Source: DASQFU01 sp035632955
GTDB lineage: Bacteria > Eisenbacteria > RBG-16-71-46
Assembly (NCBI GenBank): GCA_035632955.1
Contig: DASQFU010000142.1
Location: 1-25,894, forward strand
Direction of reading: 5' to 3'
Length of the DNA: 25,894 nt
Positions 8,014 to 16,294 of the stretch are shown in pieces. Below the pieces are notes generated by a model. It saw nothing but the letters and a program-made list of their open reading frames with translations. It made no database searches and was not told the DNA's origin. Each line of letters begins with the position of its first letter. The first letter of the stretch is position 1. A program made the translations under genes and the position numbers.

Positions 8014-9120
8014 TCAGGGCAGGCGCAGGGCCGCGCGGGGAACGATGCGAAGGTCGGGCAGCATCGGTTCGATGGCGCGCGCGGAGATTCCGGCGCGTGA
8101 AGCGCCTTGCCGGTTAGGGCCCGGATCGAGGTCCGCGGTCGGCGACACGACGACGCCGCCGATCGGGTAGACGATGTACGTTTCGTCGGCGAAGAGCTGG
8201 ACCGCCACATCGGAATTCTCGCCGGTGTAGGCGAGCAACTCCCCGGAAGAGCCGACCGCCGAGACGCGCACCACGTATTGGAAGTTGAAAAACGTCTGGC
8301 GGCGATGGAGGACCCTCGTTCCTGGCGGGCCCGCGGTCCCGAGCTGATACGAGGTGAAAGGCGCGGGGACATAGGCGACCAGCAAGTCGGTCGCCTTGTC
8401 GGCGTAGATCGGCGCCGGCGCTCCGCTCAAGGCGCGCTCGTTGAACGTGCGCAGATCGGCGCGAAGTTGATAGACCTGGAGCCAGTAGCCGGCGGCGCCG
8501 GCGACCGGCAACCACTCGATCGTGAACAGCGAGTCGCTCGGGAAGCGCTCCCCTTCGTAGTGGACCGTGTCGACGTCCGCGAGCACGACGTCGGCGACGT
8601 TCGTGAGCGGAGAGCTCGGCGTGACCGCATCGGCGACGACGCCGCGGCCGACGTACGTCACGCTCGGCCAGGACGCCGGTGTGGTGTCGAAGAAGGTGTA
8701 GAGCTCGCTCTGCGAATCGACCCACTGCTTCTTCTCGGTCAGCCGGAAATCGCGGATCTGCTGGAAGCCGCCGTTGCCGGTACGCCGGAACACCTGATAC
8801 GCGGCGGCCGGCGTGTAGTCGAAGATCATGCCGCGGACCACGCCCGGCCCGAAGGTATAGAAGTCCCGGACCTCGAGCAGGTAGTCCCCGTTGCTCGGCC
8901 CCGACTCCAACGTGTCGCGATACACGTACCCCTGGTTCGGGAGATCGGCGAACACGACCAGCTGCGAGGGCGACGGCACGCCCTCGACGGTGGTGAAGGA
9001 CGGGTCCACGCTCGTGATCCGCTCGGCGCAGCCGAGCGCGCCGAAGACGGCGAAGGCGCCGATCATTACCAGCGCCGTCCACCGGCGCGAAATCACGTGT
9101 GCCGAACCCATGCGATGCAT
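8014..9120 (-). CDS. Predicted lipoprotein with fibronectin-III-like strand pattern, unknown function
   Basis: 368 residues from ATG 9120. A second ATG lies three codons in, but GGAG sits 12 nt before the first one. The N-terminus has an Arg-rich start, a hydrophobic stretch (TALVMIGAFAVFGALGC) and a lipobox-like ALGC, giving a lipidated Cys31. The following Ala-Glu does not suggest inner-membrane retention, so outer-membrane placement is plausible. The mature chain is beta-rich. FTIEWLPVAGAAGYWLQVYQ is typical of fibronectin-III/purple-acid-phosphatase-like beta sandwiches that recur in secreted FCB proteins. No catalytic motif seen. It begins 33 nt after the secF stop on the same strand and may ride on the secDF transcript; a functional link to Sec is not implied. 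Confidence 0.82.
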   Translation of the reverse strand: MHRMGSAHVISRRWTALVMIGAFAVFGALGCAERITSVDPSFTTVEGVPSPSQLVVFADLPNQGYVYRDTLESGPSNGDYLLEVRDFYTFGPGVVRGMIFDYTPAAAYQVFRRTGNGGFQQIRDFRLTEKKQWVDSQSELYTFFDTTPASWPSVTYVGRGVVADAVTPSSPLTNVADVVLADVDTVHYEGERFPSDSLFTIEWLPVAGAAGYWLQVYQLRADLRTFNERALSGAPAPIYADKATDLLVAYVPAPFTSYQLGTAGPPGTRVLHRRQTFFNFQYVVRVSAVGSSGELLAYTGENSDVAVQLFADETYIVYPIGGVVVSPTADLDPGPNRQGASRAGISARAIEPMLPDLRIVPRAALRLP

Positions 9121-9153
9121 CAGCGCAACGATCTCCTCATCGGCCGGCGAGTC

Positions 9154-10071
9154 CTACTCGGCTTGAATGCCCTTGCGGCGGTCGAGCCAGATCCAGATGT
9201 CGAGCGCCAGCGCGCTCGCGAGCAGAATAGACGAATACGTTCCGATCAGCATACCCACCGTGATCGCCAGCGAGAAGTCGCGCAGCACCTCTCCGCCCCA
9301 GAACAGCAGCGCGAGCGCCGTCAGCAGGACCGTGATGTTGGTGACGATCGTGCGCGACAGCGTCTCGTTGACGGCGATGTCCATCATCCGGGAGTGCTTC
9401 TCCTTGCGCAGCGCCTTGTGGCGCTCGCGGATCCGGTCGAAGACGACGATCTTGTCGTTGATGGAGAAACCGGCGGTGGTGAGCAGGGCCGCCAACACCG
9501 TCAACGAGACCTCGCGGTTCGTGAAGCACAACACGCCCAGGGTCAGGAACACGTCGTGGAACAGGGCGACGACGGCGCCGAGCGCGAATTTGAACTCGTA
9601 GCGGAACCCGACGTAAAGCAAAATCGCCCCGAGGCTCGTGAGGATCGCCCAGATCGCTTTCTCGCGCAGGTCGCTACCGACTTTCGGCCCGACGCTCTCC
9701 GTGCGGCGGTGCTCGACCGTGACCCCGGGGAATCGCGACGCGATCGTCTGCTGGATGGTTTGGAATGGGTCCTGCTGGTTACCGACCGGCAGCCGCAGCA
9801 TGTACTCGTTGCGGGCTTCGCCGGCCAGTTGCTGCAGCTCGTATCCCTGGAATCCCGCCTGATTGAGCGCCGCGCGCACCTGGTCGGCCGGGAGCACCTG
9901 GCTGAAGCGAATCTGCACCAGCGTCCCGCCCGTGAAATCCACGCTGTAGTTCGGTCCACCGTTCACGACCAGCCAGATCGCCGTCGCCAGGACCAGCGCG
10001 GCGGAGATCAGGTAGGCGGTGCGGCGGAACCTCATGAACTTGATGTCGGTGCCGACCAGCAGCTGGATCAT
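9154..10071 (-). CDS. secF: Protein translocase subunit SecF
   Basis: 305 residues from ATG 10071 with only a weak AAGG upstream. SecF partners SecD in the inner membrane and uses the proton-motive force to help pull proteins out through SecYEG. The sequence shows the first transmembrane segment (YLISAALVLATAIWLVV), the signature VDFTGGTLVQIRF just after it, a periplasmic domain to about residue 135, and then five hydrophobic segments. The conserved SINDKIVVFDRIRE motif lies near residues 199-215. Length is normal for a stand-alone SecF. It follows secD by 57 nt, a gap that contains a strong hairpin. The last residues (DRRKGIQAE) form a short charged cytoplasmic tail. Confidence 0.97.
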   Translation of the reverse strand: MIQLLVGTDIKFMRFRRTAYLISAALVLATAIWLVVNGGPNYSVDFTGGTLVQIRFSQVLPADQVRAALNQAGFQGYELQQLAGEARNEYMLRLPVGNQQDPFQTIQQTIASRFPGVTVEHRRTESVGPKVGSDLREKAIWAILTSLGAILLYVGFRYEFKFALGAVVALFHDVFLTLGVLCFTNREVSLTVLAALLTTAGFSINDKIVVFDRIRERHKALRKEKHSRMMDIAVNETLSRTIVTNITVLLTALALLFWGGEVLRDFSLAITVGMLIGTYSSILLASALALDIWIWLDRRKGIQAE

Positions 10072-10094
10072 GGACGTCGCCTTGTTGGTCTCAC

Positions 10095-10119
10095 GCCTCG
10101 CGCTTCGCGAGCGCGAGGC
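10095..10119 (-). promoter_or_regulatory. Hairpin in the secD-secF spacer
   Basis: A perfect 10-bp inverted repeat (gcctcgcgct / agcgcgaggc) with a 5-nt loop (tcgcg) fills the 57-nt gap between the secD stop and the secF start. There is no T-tract, so full termination is unlikely. It may stabilise or partly attenuate the transcript and so set the SecD:SecF ratio; that role is inference. The repeat itself is directly visible. Confidence 0.5.
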
Positions 10120-10128
10120 GGTAGGGGG

Positions 10129-11691
10129 TCAGATGCTCAGTCGCTCGACCTTACGGCGGCTGAGCATGTAATCGAAGATCATGCGCGTGAACAGAACGGC
10201 GGTGAAGACGTTGGCGACCAGGCCGATGATCATGGTCACCGCGAAACCCTTGATCGGTCCGGTGCCGAACTGGAACAGGAACACGCAGCTCAGGATCACC
10301 GTCAGGTTGGAATCGAAGATCGTGCGGAAGGCCCGGTTGTAGCCGAGGTCCACCGCCTGGCGCACGGTCTTCTTGGTGCGCAGTTCCTCACGGATGCGCT
10401 CGAAGATCAGCACGTTCGCGTCGACCGCCATGCCGATCGAGAGCACGAGCCCGGCGATGCCGGGCAGCGTGAGCGTCGCGCCGAAGCCGGCGAGGGAGGC
10501 GATCACGTACAGCACGTTGAGGATCAGCGCCGCGACCGCGATCACGCCTGAGAGCTGGTAGTAGATCGACATGAAGACCACGACCATCACGGTGCCGACC
10601 AGACCCGCCGTCAATCCCTGCTGGATCGAGTCGCTGCCGAGCGAGGGCCCGACTGAGCGCTCTTCGAGGATCTTGACCGGCGCCGGCAGTGCGCCCGCGC
10701 GCAGCACGATCGCCAGATCGCGCGACGCCTCGACGTCGAAGCTGCCGGTGATCGACGCTTCGCCGGAGGGAATCGACTCGCGGATGATCGGCGCCGACGA
10801 CACCTTTCCGTCGAGCACGATCGCCATGAAGCGACCGACGTTGCTGCCGGTGACCCGCGAGAAGTCGGAGCGGCCCTTGGGCGTCATCGTCACGCTCACG
10901 CCCCAGGCGCTGGGATCCGTTTGGCTCAAGCCGACCCGAGCCTCGGCGGTGGCGATCGAGCCGCCGGTCATCTCGGGCTGCCGCTTGACCACGTACAGCG
11001 AGCGCCCGGACACTCCCTTGAGCCCCTGCTCCTCGTCGCTCCACAACAGCTCGGTGTCGGCCGGGAGAATCGAATCGAGTCCGGGCGTTGCCAGCAGTTG
11101 CCGGACGACCGGAATGTCCTGATCGCGGATGAACCCGGAGTTGCCGGCATCGAGGAAATGGCCGGTGAGCGGCATGCGGCGCAGCGACGTGTCGACGCGG
11201 GCGCTGGCGCCGCGCGCGGCGAGGTAGGCGTCGAGGCGATCGAACAGCGCCTTGGTCTCTTCCGGAGTGCGCACCATCTTGAACTCGAGCAAGGCGGTCT
11301 TGCCGAGCAGCTCGCGCGCGCGCTCGCGATCGGTGAGGCCCGGGAGCTGAATCGCGATCCGGTCCTCGCCTTCACGCTGCACCAGGGGCTCGGCGACGCC
11401 GAACTGATCGATGCGGTTACGGATGATCTCCATCGCGCGGTCGGTCGCGTCTTCGGCCTCGGCGGCGTTCAATCGCGAACGATCGACCTCGAGCACCAGG
11501 TGCATGCCGCCCTGGAGGTCGAGGCCGAGATGGACGGCCTTCTTGCGCAGATCGGAGAGCTCGGAAGGGGGCAAGGCCTCCCGCTGCTGGGGAGTCATGC
11601 TGTAGTAGCGGTAGCTCGGGTAGAGGTACCAGAACGACAAACCCGTCGCGACCACCACGGCGGCCAGCTTCCACTGGTCGGCACGCGTCAT
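10129..11691 (-). CDS. secD: Protein translocase subunit SecD
   Basis: 520 residues from ATG 11691. A TTG four codons upstream is in frame, but the GGGGGAG just before the ATG would lie inside such a gene, so I prefer the ATG. SecD works with SecF in the inner membrane in the proton-driven late step of export. Visible features are a first membrane segment (LAAVVVATGLSFWYLYP), the hallmark HLGLDLQGGMHLVLEVD, the large periplasmic domain, and an IRESIPSGEASITGSF stretch. Five further hydrophobic segments follow, with GMAVDANVLIFERIREEL near residues 415-433. Length is somewhat short compared with E. coli SecD (615) but normal for many other phyla. No yajC is present upstream in the window. Confidence 0.97.
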   Translation of the reverse strand: MTRADQWKLAAVVVATGLSFWYLYPSYRYYSMTPQQREALPPSELSDLRKKAVHLGLDLQGGMHLVLEVDRSRLNAAEAEDATDRAMEIIRNRIDQFGVAEPLVQREGEDRIAIQLPGLTDRERARELLGKTALLEFKMVRTPEETKALFDRLDAYLAARGASARVDTSLRRMPLTGHFLDAGNSGFIRDQDIPVVRQLLATPGLDSILPADTELLWSDEEQGLKGVSGRSLYVVKRQPEMTGGSIATAEARVGLSQTDPSAWGVSVTMTPKGRSDFSRVTGSNVGRFMAIVLDGKVSSAPIIRESIPSGEASITGSFDVEASRDLAIVLRAGALPAPVKILEERSVGPSLGSDSIQQGLTAGLVGTVMVVVFMSIYYQLSGVIAVAALILNVLYVIASLAGFGATLTLPGIAGLVLSIGMAVDANVLIFERIREELRTKKTVRQAVDLGYNRAFRTIFDSNLTVILSCVFLFQFGTGPIKGFAVTMIIGLVANVFTAVLFTRMIFDYMLSRRKVERLSI

Positions 11692-11703
11692 CAGCTCCCC
11701 CAA

Positions 11704-12129
11704 ACGTTCAATCGCCGGGCGGCCCGATCTTCGGAGCCGTCCCGGCGTCAGCAGCGAGAATGAAGTGCGGCAGTGTACGAGCCGCCCCCGGGAGTGTCAA
11801 CGCGCCAAGCCCGCCGGTGATGCGTTCCGAGAGACGCGGCCCCGACCGCATTTCGGGCCGGGTTCGACGCCTTCGGTGGATCGGCAGGAGCCGGGACAGG
11901 GGCCGGTTGGCAGCCGGCCCCGAACGGTCGTCGAGTACGTGTGCTCGGTGGGTCGGGGTGAGGATCGAGCTGCGGATTGGTGGTGGGATCCCGGTCCGGA
12001 GGTCGCTCGATACACACTCGCAAGCTCGGTTCCAAGCCGTCGGGGACGCCCGCCGGCAGGTTATTCGAGACGTTGCGCACATGCGCGCGACCACAGCGCG
12101 ACGACCGCGTCGACAGTGCGACCGCGTCA
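11704..12129. other. Intergenic region between divergent secD and the barrel/guaB unit
   Basis: This stretch is open in several frames only because of its high GC content. None of the frames has recognisable domains, a convincing ribosome-binding site, or hydrophobic or charged patterning, and I call no gene. It must contain the secD promoter on the minus strand, which I could not pick out. It contains one strong hairpin (11899-11921) and runs into the sigma-70 promoter of the plus-strand unit at its right end. Confidence 0.6.
11899..11921. repeat. 8-bp perfect inverted repeat in the secD upstream region
   Basis: ggggccgg and ccggcccc flank a 7-nt spacer (ttggcag). It could be an operator or a leader hairpin for secD, which starts about 210 nt away on the minus strand. 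Function unknown; in GC-rich DNA such repeats also arise by chance. Confidence 0.35.
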
Positions 12130-12158
12130 TTGACACCCCCTAGAGCGGTTCCTATACT
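12130..12158 (+). promoter_or_regulatory. Near-consensus sigma-70 promoter for the barrel gene and guaB
   Basis: TTGACA (12130-12135) is separated by exactly 17 nt from TATACT (12153-12158). That is 6/6 and 5/6 matches to the housekeeping consensus in an otherwise GC-rich region. Transcription would start near 12165, leaving a leader of about 54 nt before the ATG at 12219. It is the best promoter visible in the window. Confidence 0.8.
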
Positions 12159-12218
12159 CCCGCGCTCATCGCACCGGGCGTTCACCGGTTCCCTACGTGG
12201 AACAGGAGTCTCCATCGC

Positions 12219-12938
12219 ATGATCGCACGCGTTCGCTGGGTGGGCATCGCGTCCCTGGCGGTGCTCGCGGCCGCCTCGCCGTGCCTTGCGGCCGACCCCA
12301 CCGGAATGGCGCCCGGTCGCGGCGGAGTCGGAGGTCTGCTCGGCGGATCGTACTTCGCCTTCTCCGACGACTACTCCGCCGGCGCGCAACCGCGGTTGGT
12401 GTTCGCCGGCAACTTCCGCTACGTGGCCAGTCCGTGGTTCCGGCTGCAGTTCAGTCCCGGGTTCACCTGGGCCGCGTACTCGAATACCGAATCGGTTCCG
12501 TTCCCGGACCCGAACTTCCCGGGCGACACGAGCAAGGATCGCTACCTCACGCTGTTGGTGCCGCTGTCGTTTCAGGGCCAGTTCCTCGTGCAGCGGGGAT
12601 CGTGGCACTACCATCTCGGTGCCGGTCCCGGTCTCTATCGCGTGTGGGTGGAGAACCGCCGCAAGGTCTTGAAGGATCCGGACACGAAGGATCTGCATCG
12701 TGGCATCTATTGGGGCGCCACCGGCCAGATCGGCGTCGAGCGCTTCCTCAAGGCGCTGACGTCGACCAGCATCGAGGTCTCGGTGGCCGGACACATGGTG
12801 GTGGCGGAGCGCGACGAGCAGTTTCCGTCGGGTTTCAACAGCAACCTCGGGGTCGTGGAGCTGCGGGTCGGAACCAACTACTACTTCGGTCTGGATCGGG
12901 AGAAGAAGACCGAGTCGCCGCCGCTGCCGGCCCCATGA
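12219..12938 (+). CDS. Predicted outer-membrane beta-barrel protein (OmpW/OMP_b-brl-like)
   Basis: 239 residues from ATG 12219, with AGGAG 10 nt upstream. The signal peptide spans about 1-25 (hydrophobic core VGIASLAVLAAASPCLA, cleavage near LAA). The mature protein alternates polar and aromatic/hydrophobic residues as in transmembrane beta strands: LVFAGNFRYVASPWFRLQFSPG, in two pieces LVFAGNFRYVA and FRLQFSPGFTWAAY; SWHYHLGAGPGLYRVWVE; IYWGATGQIGVERFL; and VVELRVGTNYYFGLD. It resembles small 8-stranded barrels. The final beta strand is followed by a short Lys/Pro tail instead of ending in an aromatic residue, which is mildly atypical for a BAM signal. No substrate can be inferred. It lies under the strong promoter at 12130-12158 and 52 nt before guaB, with which it may be co-transcribed. 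Confidence 0.8.
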   Translation: MIARVRWVGIASLAVLAAASPCLAADPTGMAPGRGGVGGLLGGSYFAFSDDYSAGAQPRLVFAGNFRYVASPWFRLQFSPGFTWAAYSNTESVPFPDPNFPGDTSKDRYLTLLVPLSFQGQFLVQRGSWHYHLGAGPGLYRVWVENRRKVLKDPDTKDLHRGIYWGATGQIGVERFLKALTSTSIEVSVAGHMVVAERDEQFPSGFNSNLGVVELRVGTNYYFGLDREKKTESPPLPAP

Positions 12939-12990
12939 GTCGAGCCGGCGCCCGCGACACCGCGACCCGGCCACGGGAGACCCGCGCGGC

Positions 12991-14484
12991 ATGAGCGATC
13001 GCGTCCAGTGGAGCGACAAGGTCGGCCCCGAGGCCCTGACCTTCGACGACGTGCTGCTGGCGCCGCGGCTCTCGGAAGTCCACCCGCGCGACGTCGATAC
13101 GCGCACCCGCTTCTCCCGCCGCATTCGCCTCAACATTCCGGTCGTCAGCGCCGCAATGGACACCGTCACCGAGTCGGAGCTGGCGATCGCGATCGCGCGC
13201 GAAGGAGGCATAGGGGTTCTGCACAAGAATCTCTCCATCGCCGATCAGAGCGCCCAGGTGGATCGCGTCAAGCGCTCCGAGAGCGGCATGATCGTCGACC
13301 CGTTCACGCTCGGACCGGACGCGTCGCTGCGCGAGGCGCACGGGATCATGGATCGCTACCACATCTCGGGCGTGCCGATCACCGAGTCGGGGAAGCTGGT
13401 CGGGATTCTGACCAACCGCGACCTGCGCTTCGAGGACAATCTTGACCGTAAGGTGTCCGAAGTGATGACGCGCGAGCGCCTGATCACCGCCCCGGTCGGC
13501 ACCACGCTCGAGCAGGCGCGCGCGATCCTCGCGCGGCATCGGATCGAGAAACTTCCGGTCGTCGACGCGGACGGCACGCTGCGCGGGCTGATCACCGTCA
13601 AGGACATCGAGAAGCGCATCAAGCATCCGGGCGCGTGCAAGGACGAGCTCGGCCGCCTGCGCGTGGCGGCGGCGGTCGGCGCCGGCGGCGACTACTACGA
13701 GCGCGCCGCCGAGCTGGTCAAGGCCGGCGTCGACGCGCTGGTCGTCGACAGCGCGCATGCGCATTCCCGCGGGGTGCTGCAGGCCGCCGAGCGGCTGCGC
13801 GCCGAGTATCCGGCGGTCGACCTGGTGGTCGGCAACGTCGGCACTGCGGAAGGCGCGCGGGCGCTGAGCGCGCTCGGCGTCGACGGGATCAAGGTCGGCA
13901 TGGGCCCTGGCGCGATCTGCACCACCCGGGTCGTGACGGGCGCGGGAATGGCGCAAATCACGGCGGTGCTCGAGGCGGCAAAGGGCGCGGCCGAGTTCGA
14001 CGTGCCGATCATCGCCGATGGCGGGATCAAGTATTCGGGCGACGTCGTCAAGGCGCTGGCCGCGGGAGCGCACTCGGTCATGATCGGCAGCCTGTTCGCG
14101 GGCACCGAGGAGAGCCCGGGAGAGGTTGTGCTCTACGAAGGACGCTCGTACAAAGTGTATCGCGGCATGGGATCGCTCTCGGCGATGGCGTCGGCGAAGG
14201 GCAGCCGCGAGCGCTATTTCCAGGAGAGCACCGACGAGCTTTCGAAGCTCGTGCCGGAGGGTATCGAGGGCCGGGTTCCGTTCAAAGGGTCGATCGCGCA
14301 GTCGTTGTTCCAGATCGTCGGCGGCCTGCGCGCCGGCATGGGCTATTGCGGCGTGCCGACGATCGACGAGCTGCGCACCCGGACGCGCTTCGTCCGCGTC
14401 AGCGGCGCCGGCTTGCGCGAGAGCCATCCGCACGACGTCACGATCACGCAGGAAGCCCCGAACTACGAGATCCCGCGGCGCTGA
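12991..14484 (+). CDS. guaB: Inosine-5'-monophosphate dehydrogenase
   Basis: Oxidises IMP to XMP with NAD+, the committed step of guanine nucleotide synthesis in the cytoplasm. The 497 residues contain every hallmark. EALTFDDVLLAP near the N-terminus and IPVVSAAMDTVTE open the barrel. Two CBS domains are inserted at about 100-150 and 160-210. The catalytic loop GPGAICTTR has the nucleophile at Cys310. The mobile flap region contains YRGMGSLSAM (from about 390) and RYFQ, with the catalytic Arg408. Length matches the usual bacterial form (about 490). GGGAG lies 11 nt before the ATG. No guaA adjoins it. A clear hairpin terminator follows at 14505-14527. Confidence 0.98.
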   Translation: MSDRVQWSDKVGPEALTFDDVLLAPRLSEVHPRDVDTRTRFSRRIRLNIPVVSAAMDTVTESELAIAIAREGGIGVLHKNLSIADQSAQVDRVKRSESGMIVDPFTLGPDASLREAHGIMDRYHISGVPITESGKLVGILTNRDLRFEDNLDRKVSEVMTRERLITAPVGTTLEQARAILARHRIEKLPVVDADGTLRGLITVKDIEKRIKHPGACKDELGRLRVAAAVGAGGDYYERAAELVKAGVDALVVDSAHAHSRGVLQAAERLRAEYPAVDLVVGNVGTAEGARALSALGVDGIKVGMGPGAICTTRVVTGAGMAQITAVLEAAKGAAEFDVPIIADGGIKYSGDVVKALAAGAHSVMIGSLFAGTEESPGEVVLYEGRSYKVYRGMGSLSAMASAKGSRERYFQESTDELSKLVPEGIEGRVPFKGSIAQSLFQIVGGLRAGMGYCGVPTIDELRTRTRFVRVSGAGLRESHPHDVTITQEAPNYEIPRR

Positions 14485-14504
14485 GGCTCGGGACTCATAC
14501 GAAA

Positions 14505-14527
14505 GGGCCGGGCAGAGCGCCCGGCCC
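14505..14527 (+). terminator. Hairpin terminator downstream of guaB
   Basis: A perfect 9-bp stem (gggccgggc / gcccggccc) closes a 5-nt loop (agagc) 20 nt after the guaB stop. It is preceded by AAA and followed by a weak, interrupted pyrimidine stretch, not a full T-run. Position and symmetry make it the probable end of the guaB transcript. Confidence 0.7.
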
Positions 14528-14552
14528 CTCCGCGGTTTCTCGATCGCGGCGA

Positions 14553-15004
14553 TTACCGCATCACCGCGAGCCTCTGCGTCTTCACGCCTCTGCCGACGAC
14601 TCCAGCGTGATGAAGTAAACGCCGGGCGCGACGTCGCCCGAGCGGTCGGTGGTTCCATCCCAGCGGCGCGTGTGCTCGCCGGGCGGCAGCATGCCTTCGT
14701 GCAGCGTCCGCACTCGTCGACCCGTGGCGTCGACGATCGCGAGCCGTACGTACTCGAGCCGGCCAAGGCGGAACATGATCGACGACCCGGCCGCCGCAGG
14801 ATTCGGAGTCGGCGCTCCGAGGAACAGAGCCGCCACCGCGATCTCGCGGCGTCCGGAGGTCATTCCCATCGCCTCGCTCTGCCCCGAGCGCTCCATGACC
14901 TGGAGCCGATAGAAGTAGTCACGTGACTTTTCATCGAGGGGCCCCTTTCCATCCGGAGGTGGAAGGGGATCGACACCGCAAGGAAACTCGCGTCGTGCGT
15001 GCGC
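14553..15004 (-). pseudogene. Decayed C-terminal fragment of a secreted protein with FlgD-like (T9SS-type) domain
   Basis: Reading from an in-frame stop at 15005-15007, the chain runs through SRDYFYRLQVMERSGQSEA, the typical end of a fibronectin-like module. It continues into a FlgD-Ig-like domain: LGAPTPNPAAAGSSIMFRLG, VRLAIVDATGRRVRTL, HTRRWDGTTDRSGDVAPGVYFITLES. It then hits a premature stop at 14582-14584. In a neighbouring frame the DNA still encodes GRGVKTQRLAVMR and a stop at 14553-14555, which is the standard ending of such domains, so a frameshift lies near 14585-14605. The N-terminus is also lost: no signal peptide or full upstream domain precedes it. Together these point to a relic of a once large exported protein. 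A short intact ORF of 104 residues (14582-14896) exists inside but has no secretion signal. Confidence 0.75.
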
Positions 15005-15115
15005 ACCTAGACGATTAGATGGGATCGCCTCGAGGCGCGGACAGCCGAAAGGGACGTCCGAACGATTCGCCTGCCCGGGCGTTCAGGGCGGAAACGGCCG
15101 GCCTCAAACAGCGAA

Positions 15116-15135
15116 ACCCGGTCCGTGGACCGGGT
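15116..15135 (-). terminator. Probable terminator of the 15219-15983 gene
   Basis: An 8-bp perfect stem (acccggtc / gaccgggt) with a 4-nt loop. On the minus strand it is followed by TTTCGCTGTTT. It lies about 85 nt beyond the stop of the minus-strand hypothetical gene, a suitable place for its 3' end. Confidence 0.5.
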
Positions 15136-15218
15136 CACTCGCCGTTCGGAAGAAGGGGCGGAGGTAGGTCGCCCCTCGTTCGCGCCCGCGCTCGGCTCGA
15201 GGCAGGCGCGACGCTGGT

Positions 15219-15983
15219 TCAGCGCTTGGGCAGCTCGAACTTGAAGTCGGGGTTCAACTGGCGGATCTCGCTCACCACCCGCTCGAGATTCTCTTCGGTT
15301 TCGGGCGAAGGCTGGGCTTTCCACAGACTGTAGAGCTCGAGCAGCTCGTCCTGCTTGAGGCGCAGCAGCTCTTTCTGGGTGTCTTCGTTGATCGAGCGCT
15401 CGAGGTGATACACCTCGCCGTTCGAGAATCGCTTCATCAGATCGAGGTACTCGCCGCGCATGTGGGACAAAATGCGCAGGTACTTGTCGAATCCGACCGA
15501 AAGCTTCTCGAGCACTTCGGTCACGGCCGCGTTGCGCCGGTGCACCTGCTGGCTGTACGAGTACGCGAAGTGGTAGTACGTCTTGCCGCGACCGATGTAG
15601 GCCTCTTCGCTCGGTTGCGCCTTGGCGCGGGCGCCGGCGGGGCCCATCGGGTTGTCGAAGATGCCGATCGAGACCAACAGGAAGTCGGCGTTGGTCTTGT
15701 AGATCAGGTACTTGAGGCGCGAGTCGCTGGAGTTGGACAGGCGCCGGAACACGTCGGTGTCGTACTTGGAGAGGAACTTCTTCGACTGCTCCACGTACTC
15801 GGGGTTCACGAACGAGTGGAGCAGGTGGGCGAGGTAGACGTTGACGTCCTCGTCGTAGAAATCCTGATTCGAGACCAGGCCCGTCTCCATGCGGCTGTAG
15901 AGCAGGCAGTTGATCATGAAGTAGTACGTCGGCTGTAGATTCCGACTGGTCTCTTTGAGGTCGACGTAGTGACGTGGATTCAT
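15219..15983 (-). CDS. Conserved-looking hypothetical protein, helical, unknown function
   Basis: 254 residues from ATG 15983, preceded by GAGGG at a good distance. I do not recognise the family. The protein is soluble: no signal peptide or membrane segment. It is rich in Tyr, Leu, Arg and Glu and appears mostly helical. Notable stretches are YYFMINCLLYSRMETGL, YLAHLLHSFVNPEYV, SDSRLKYLIYKTNADFLLV and RRNAAVTEVLEKLSVGFDKY, then HMRGEYLDLMKRFS. The C-terminal third (EELLRLKQ-type heptads) could form a coiled coil. Codon use and composition look coding, with fewer Ala/Gly than the shadow frames around it. It stands alone, with its own terminator-like hairpin downstream and a long regulatory-looking region upstream, so it is probably a single-gene unit. 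Confidence 0.85.
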   Translation of the reverse strand: MNPRHYVDLKETSRNLQPTYYFMINCLLYSRMETGLVSNQDFYDEDVNVYLAHLLHSFVNPEYVEQSKKFLSKYDTDVFRRLSNSSDSRLKYLIYKTNADFLLVSIGIFDNPMGPAGARAKAQPSEEAYIGRGKTYYHFAYSYSQQVHRRNAAVTEVLEKLSVGFDKYLRILSHMRGEYLDLMKRFSNGEVYHLERSINEDTQKELLRLKQDELLELYSLWKAQPSPETEENLERVVSEIRQLNPDFKFELPKR

Positions 15984-16273
15984 CGTTCCCTCAGTCCGCG
16001 CGCGTCCGACCTTCGTAGGCCGTCGGGCGCCATTTCATTCCCTCGAGAGCGTGGATTCCGCATCGTTCGTGCCATGGACCCAAAGCGGGCGTCTGGGCGC
16101 CGCTTGAAGAGATTGGCGAGTACGCTGGGGCGCTCGGGGGGGTCTGGAATCGTCGCATTGACCGACAGTTCGCGTGGGATGGCCCAGAGCATGGGGGCTC
16201 TTGCCCCGACGAACGTCGCCAGCCGCGACGAGTTCCGTCCACCGCGACGGATTGAAGCCGCGGCCTCGGGCCA

Positions 16274-16286
16274 TGCGAAATTCGCA
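16274..16286. promoter_or_regulatory. 13-bp palindrome, operator-like
   Basis: tgcgaa-a-ttcgca is a perfect 6-1-6 palindrome at the left edge of the AT-rich island. Such short symmetric sites often bind dimeric repressors; no specific regulator can be named. Confidence 0.35.
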
Positions 16287-16294
16287 ATGAATTT

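Noticed and set aside
8107..10551. 814-residue plus-strand open frame
   Set aside because: Antisense to the lipoprotein, secF and part of secD; a by-product of high GC.
11691..11703. TTG start four codons upstream for SecD
   Set aside because: The ribosome-binding-like GGGGGAG would then lie inside the coding sequence; the ATG at 11691 fits better, though the difference is only four residues.
11748..13238. 496-residue minus-strand open frame across the intergenic region
   Set aside because: It crosses the strong promoter, the barrel gene and the start of guaB on the wrong strand, with low-information Arg-rich sequence.
12835..14766. 643-residue minus-strand open frame
   Set aside because: Antisense to guaB, whose motifs are unmistakable.
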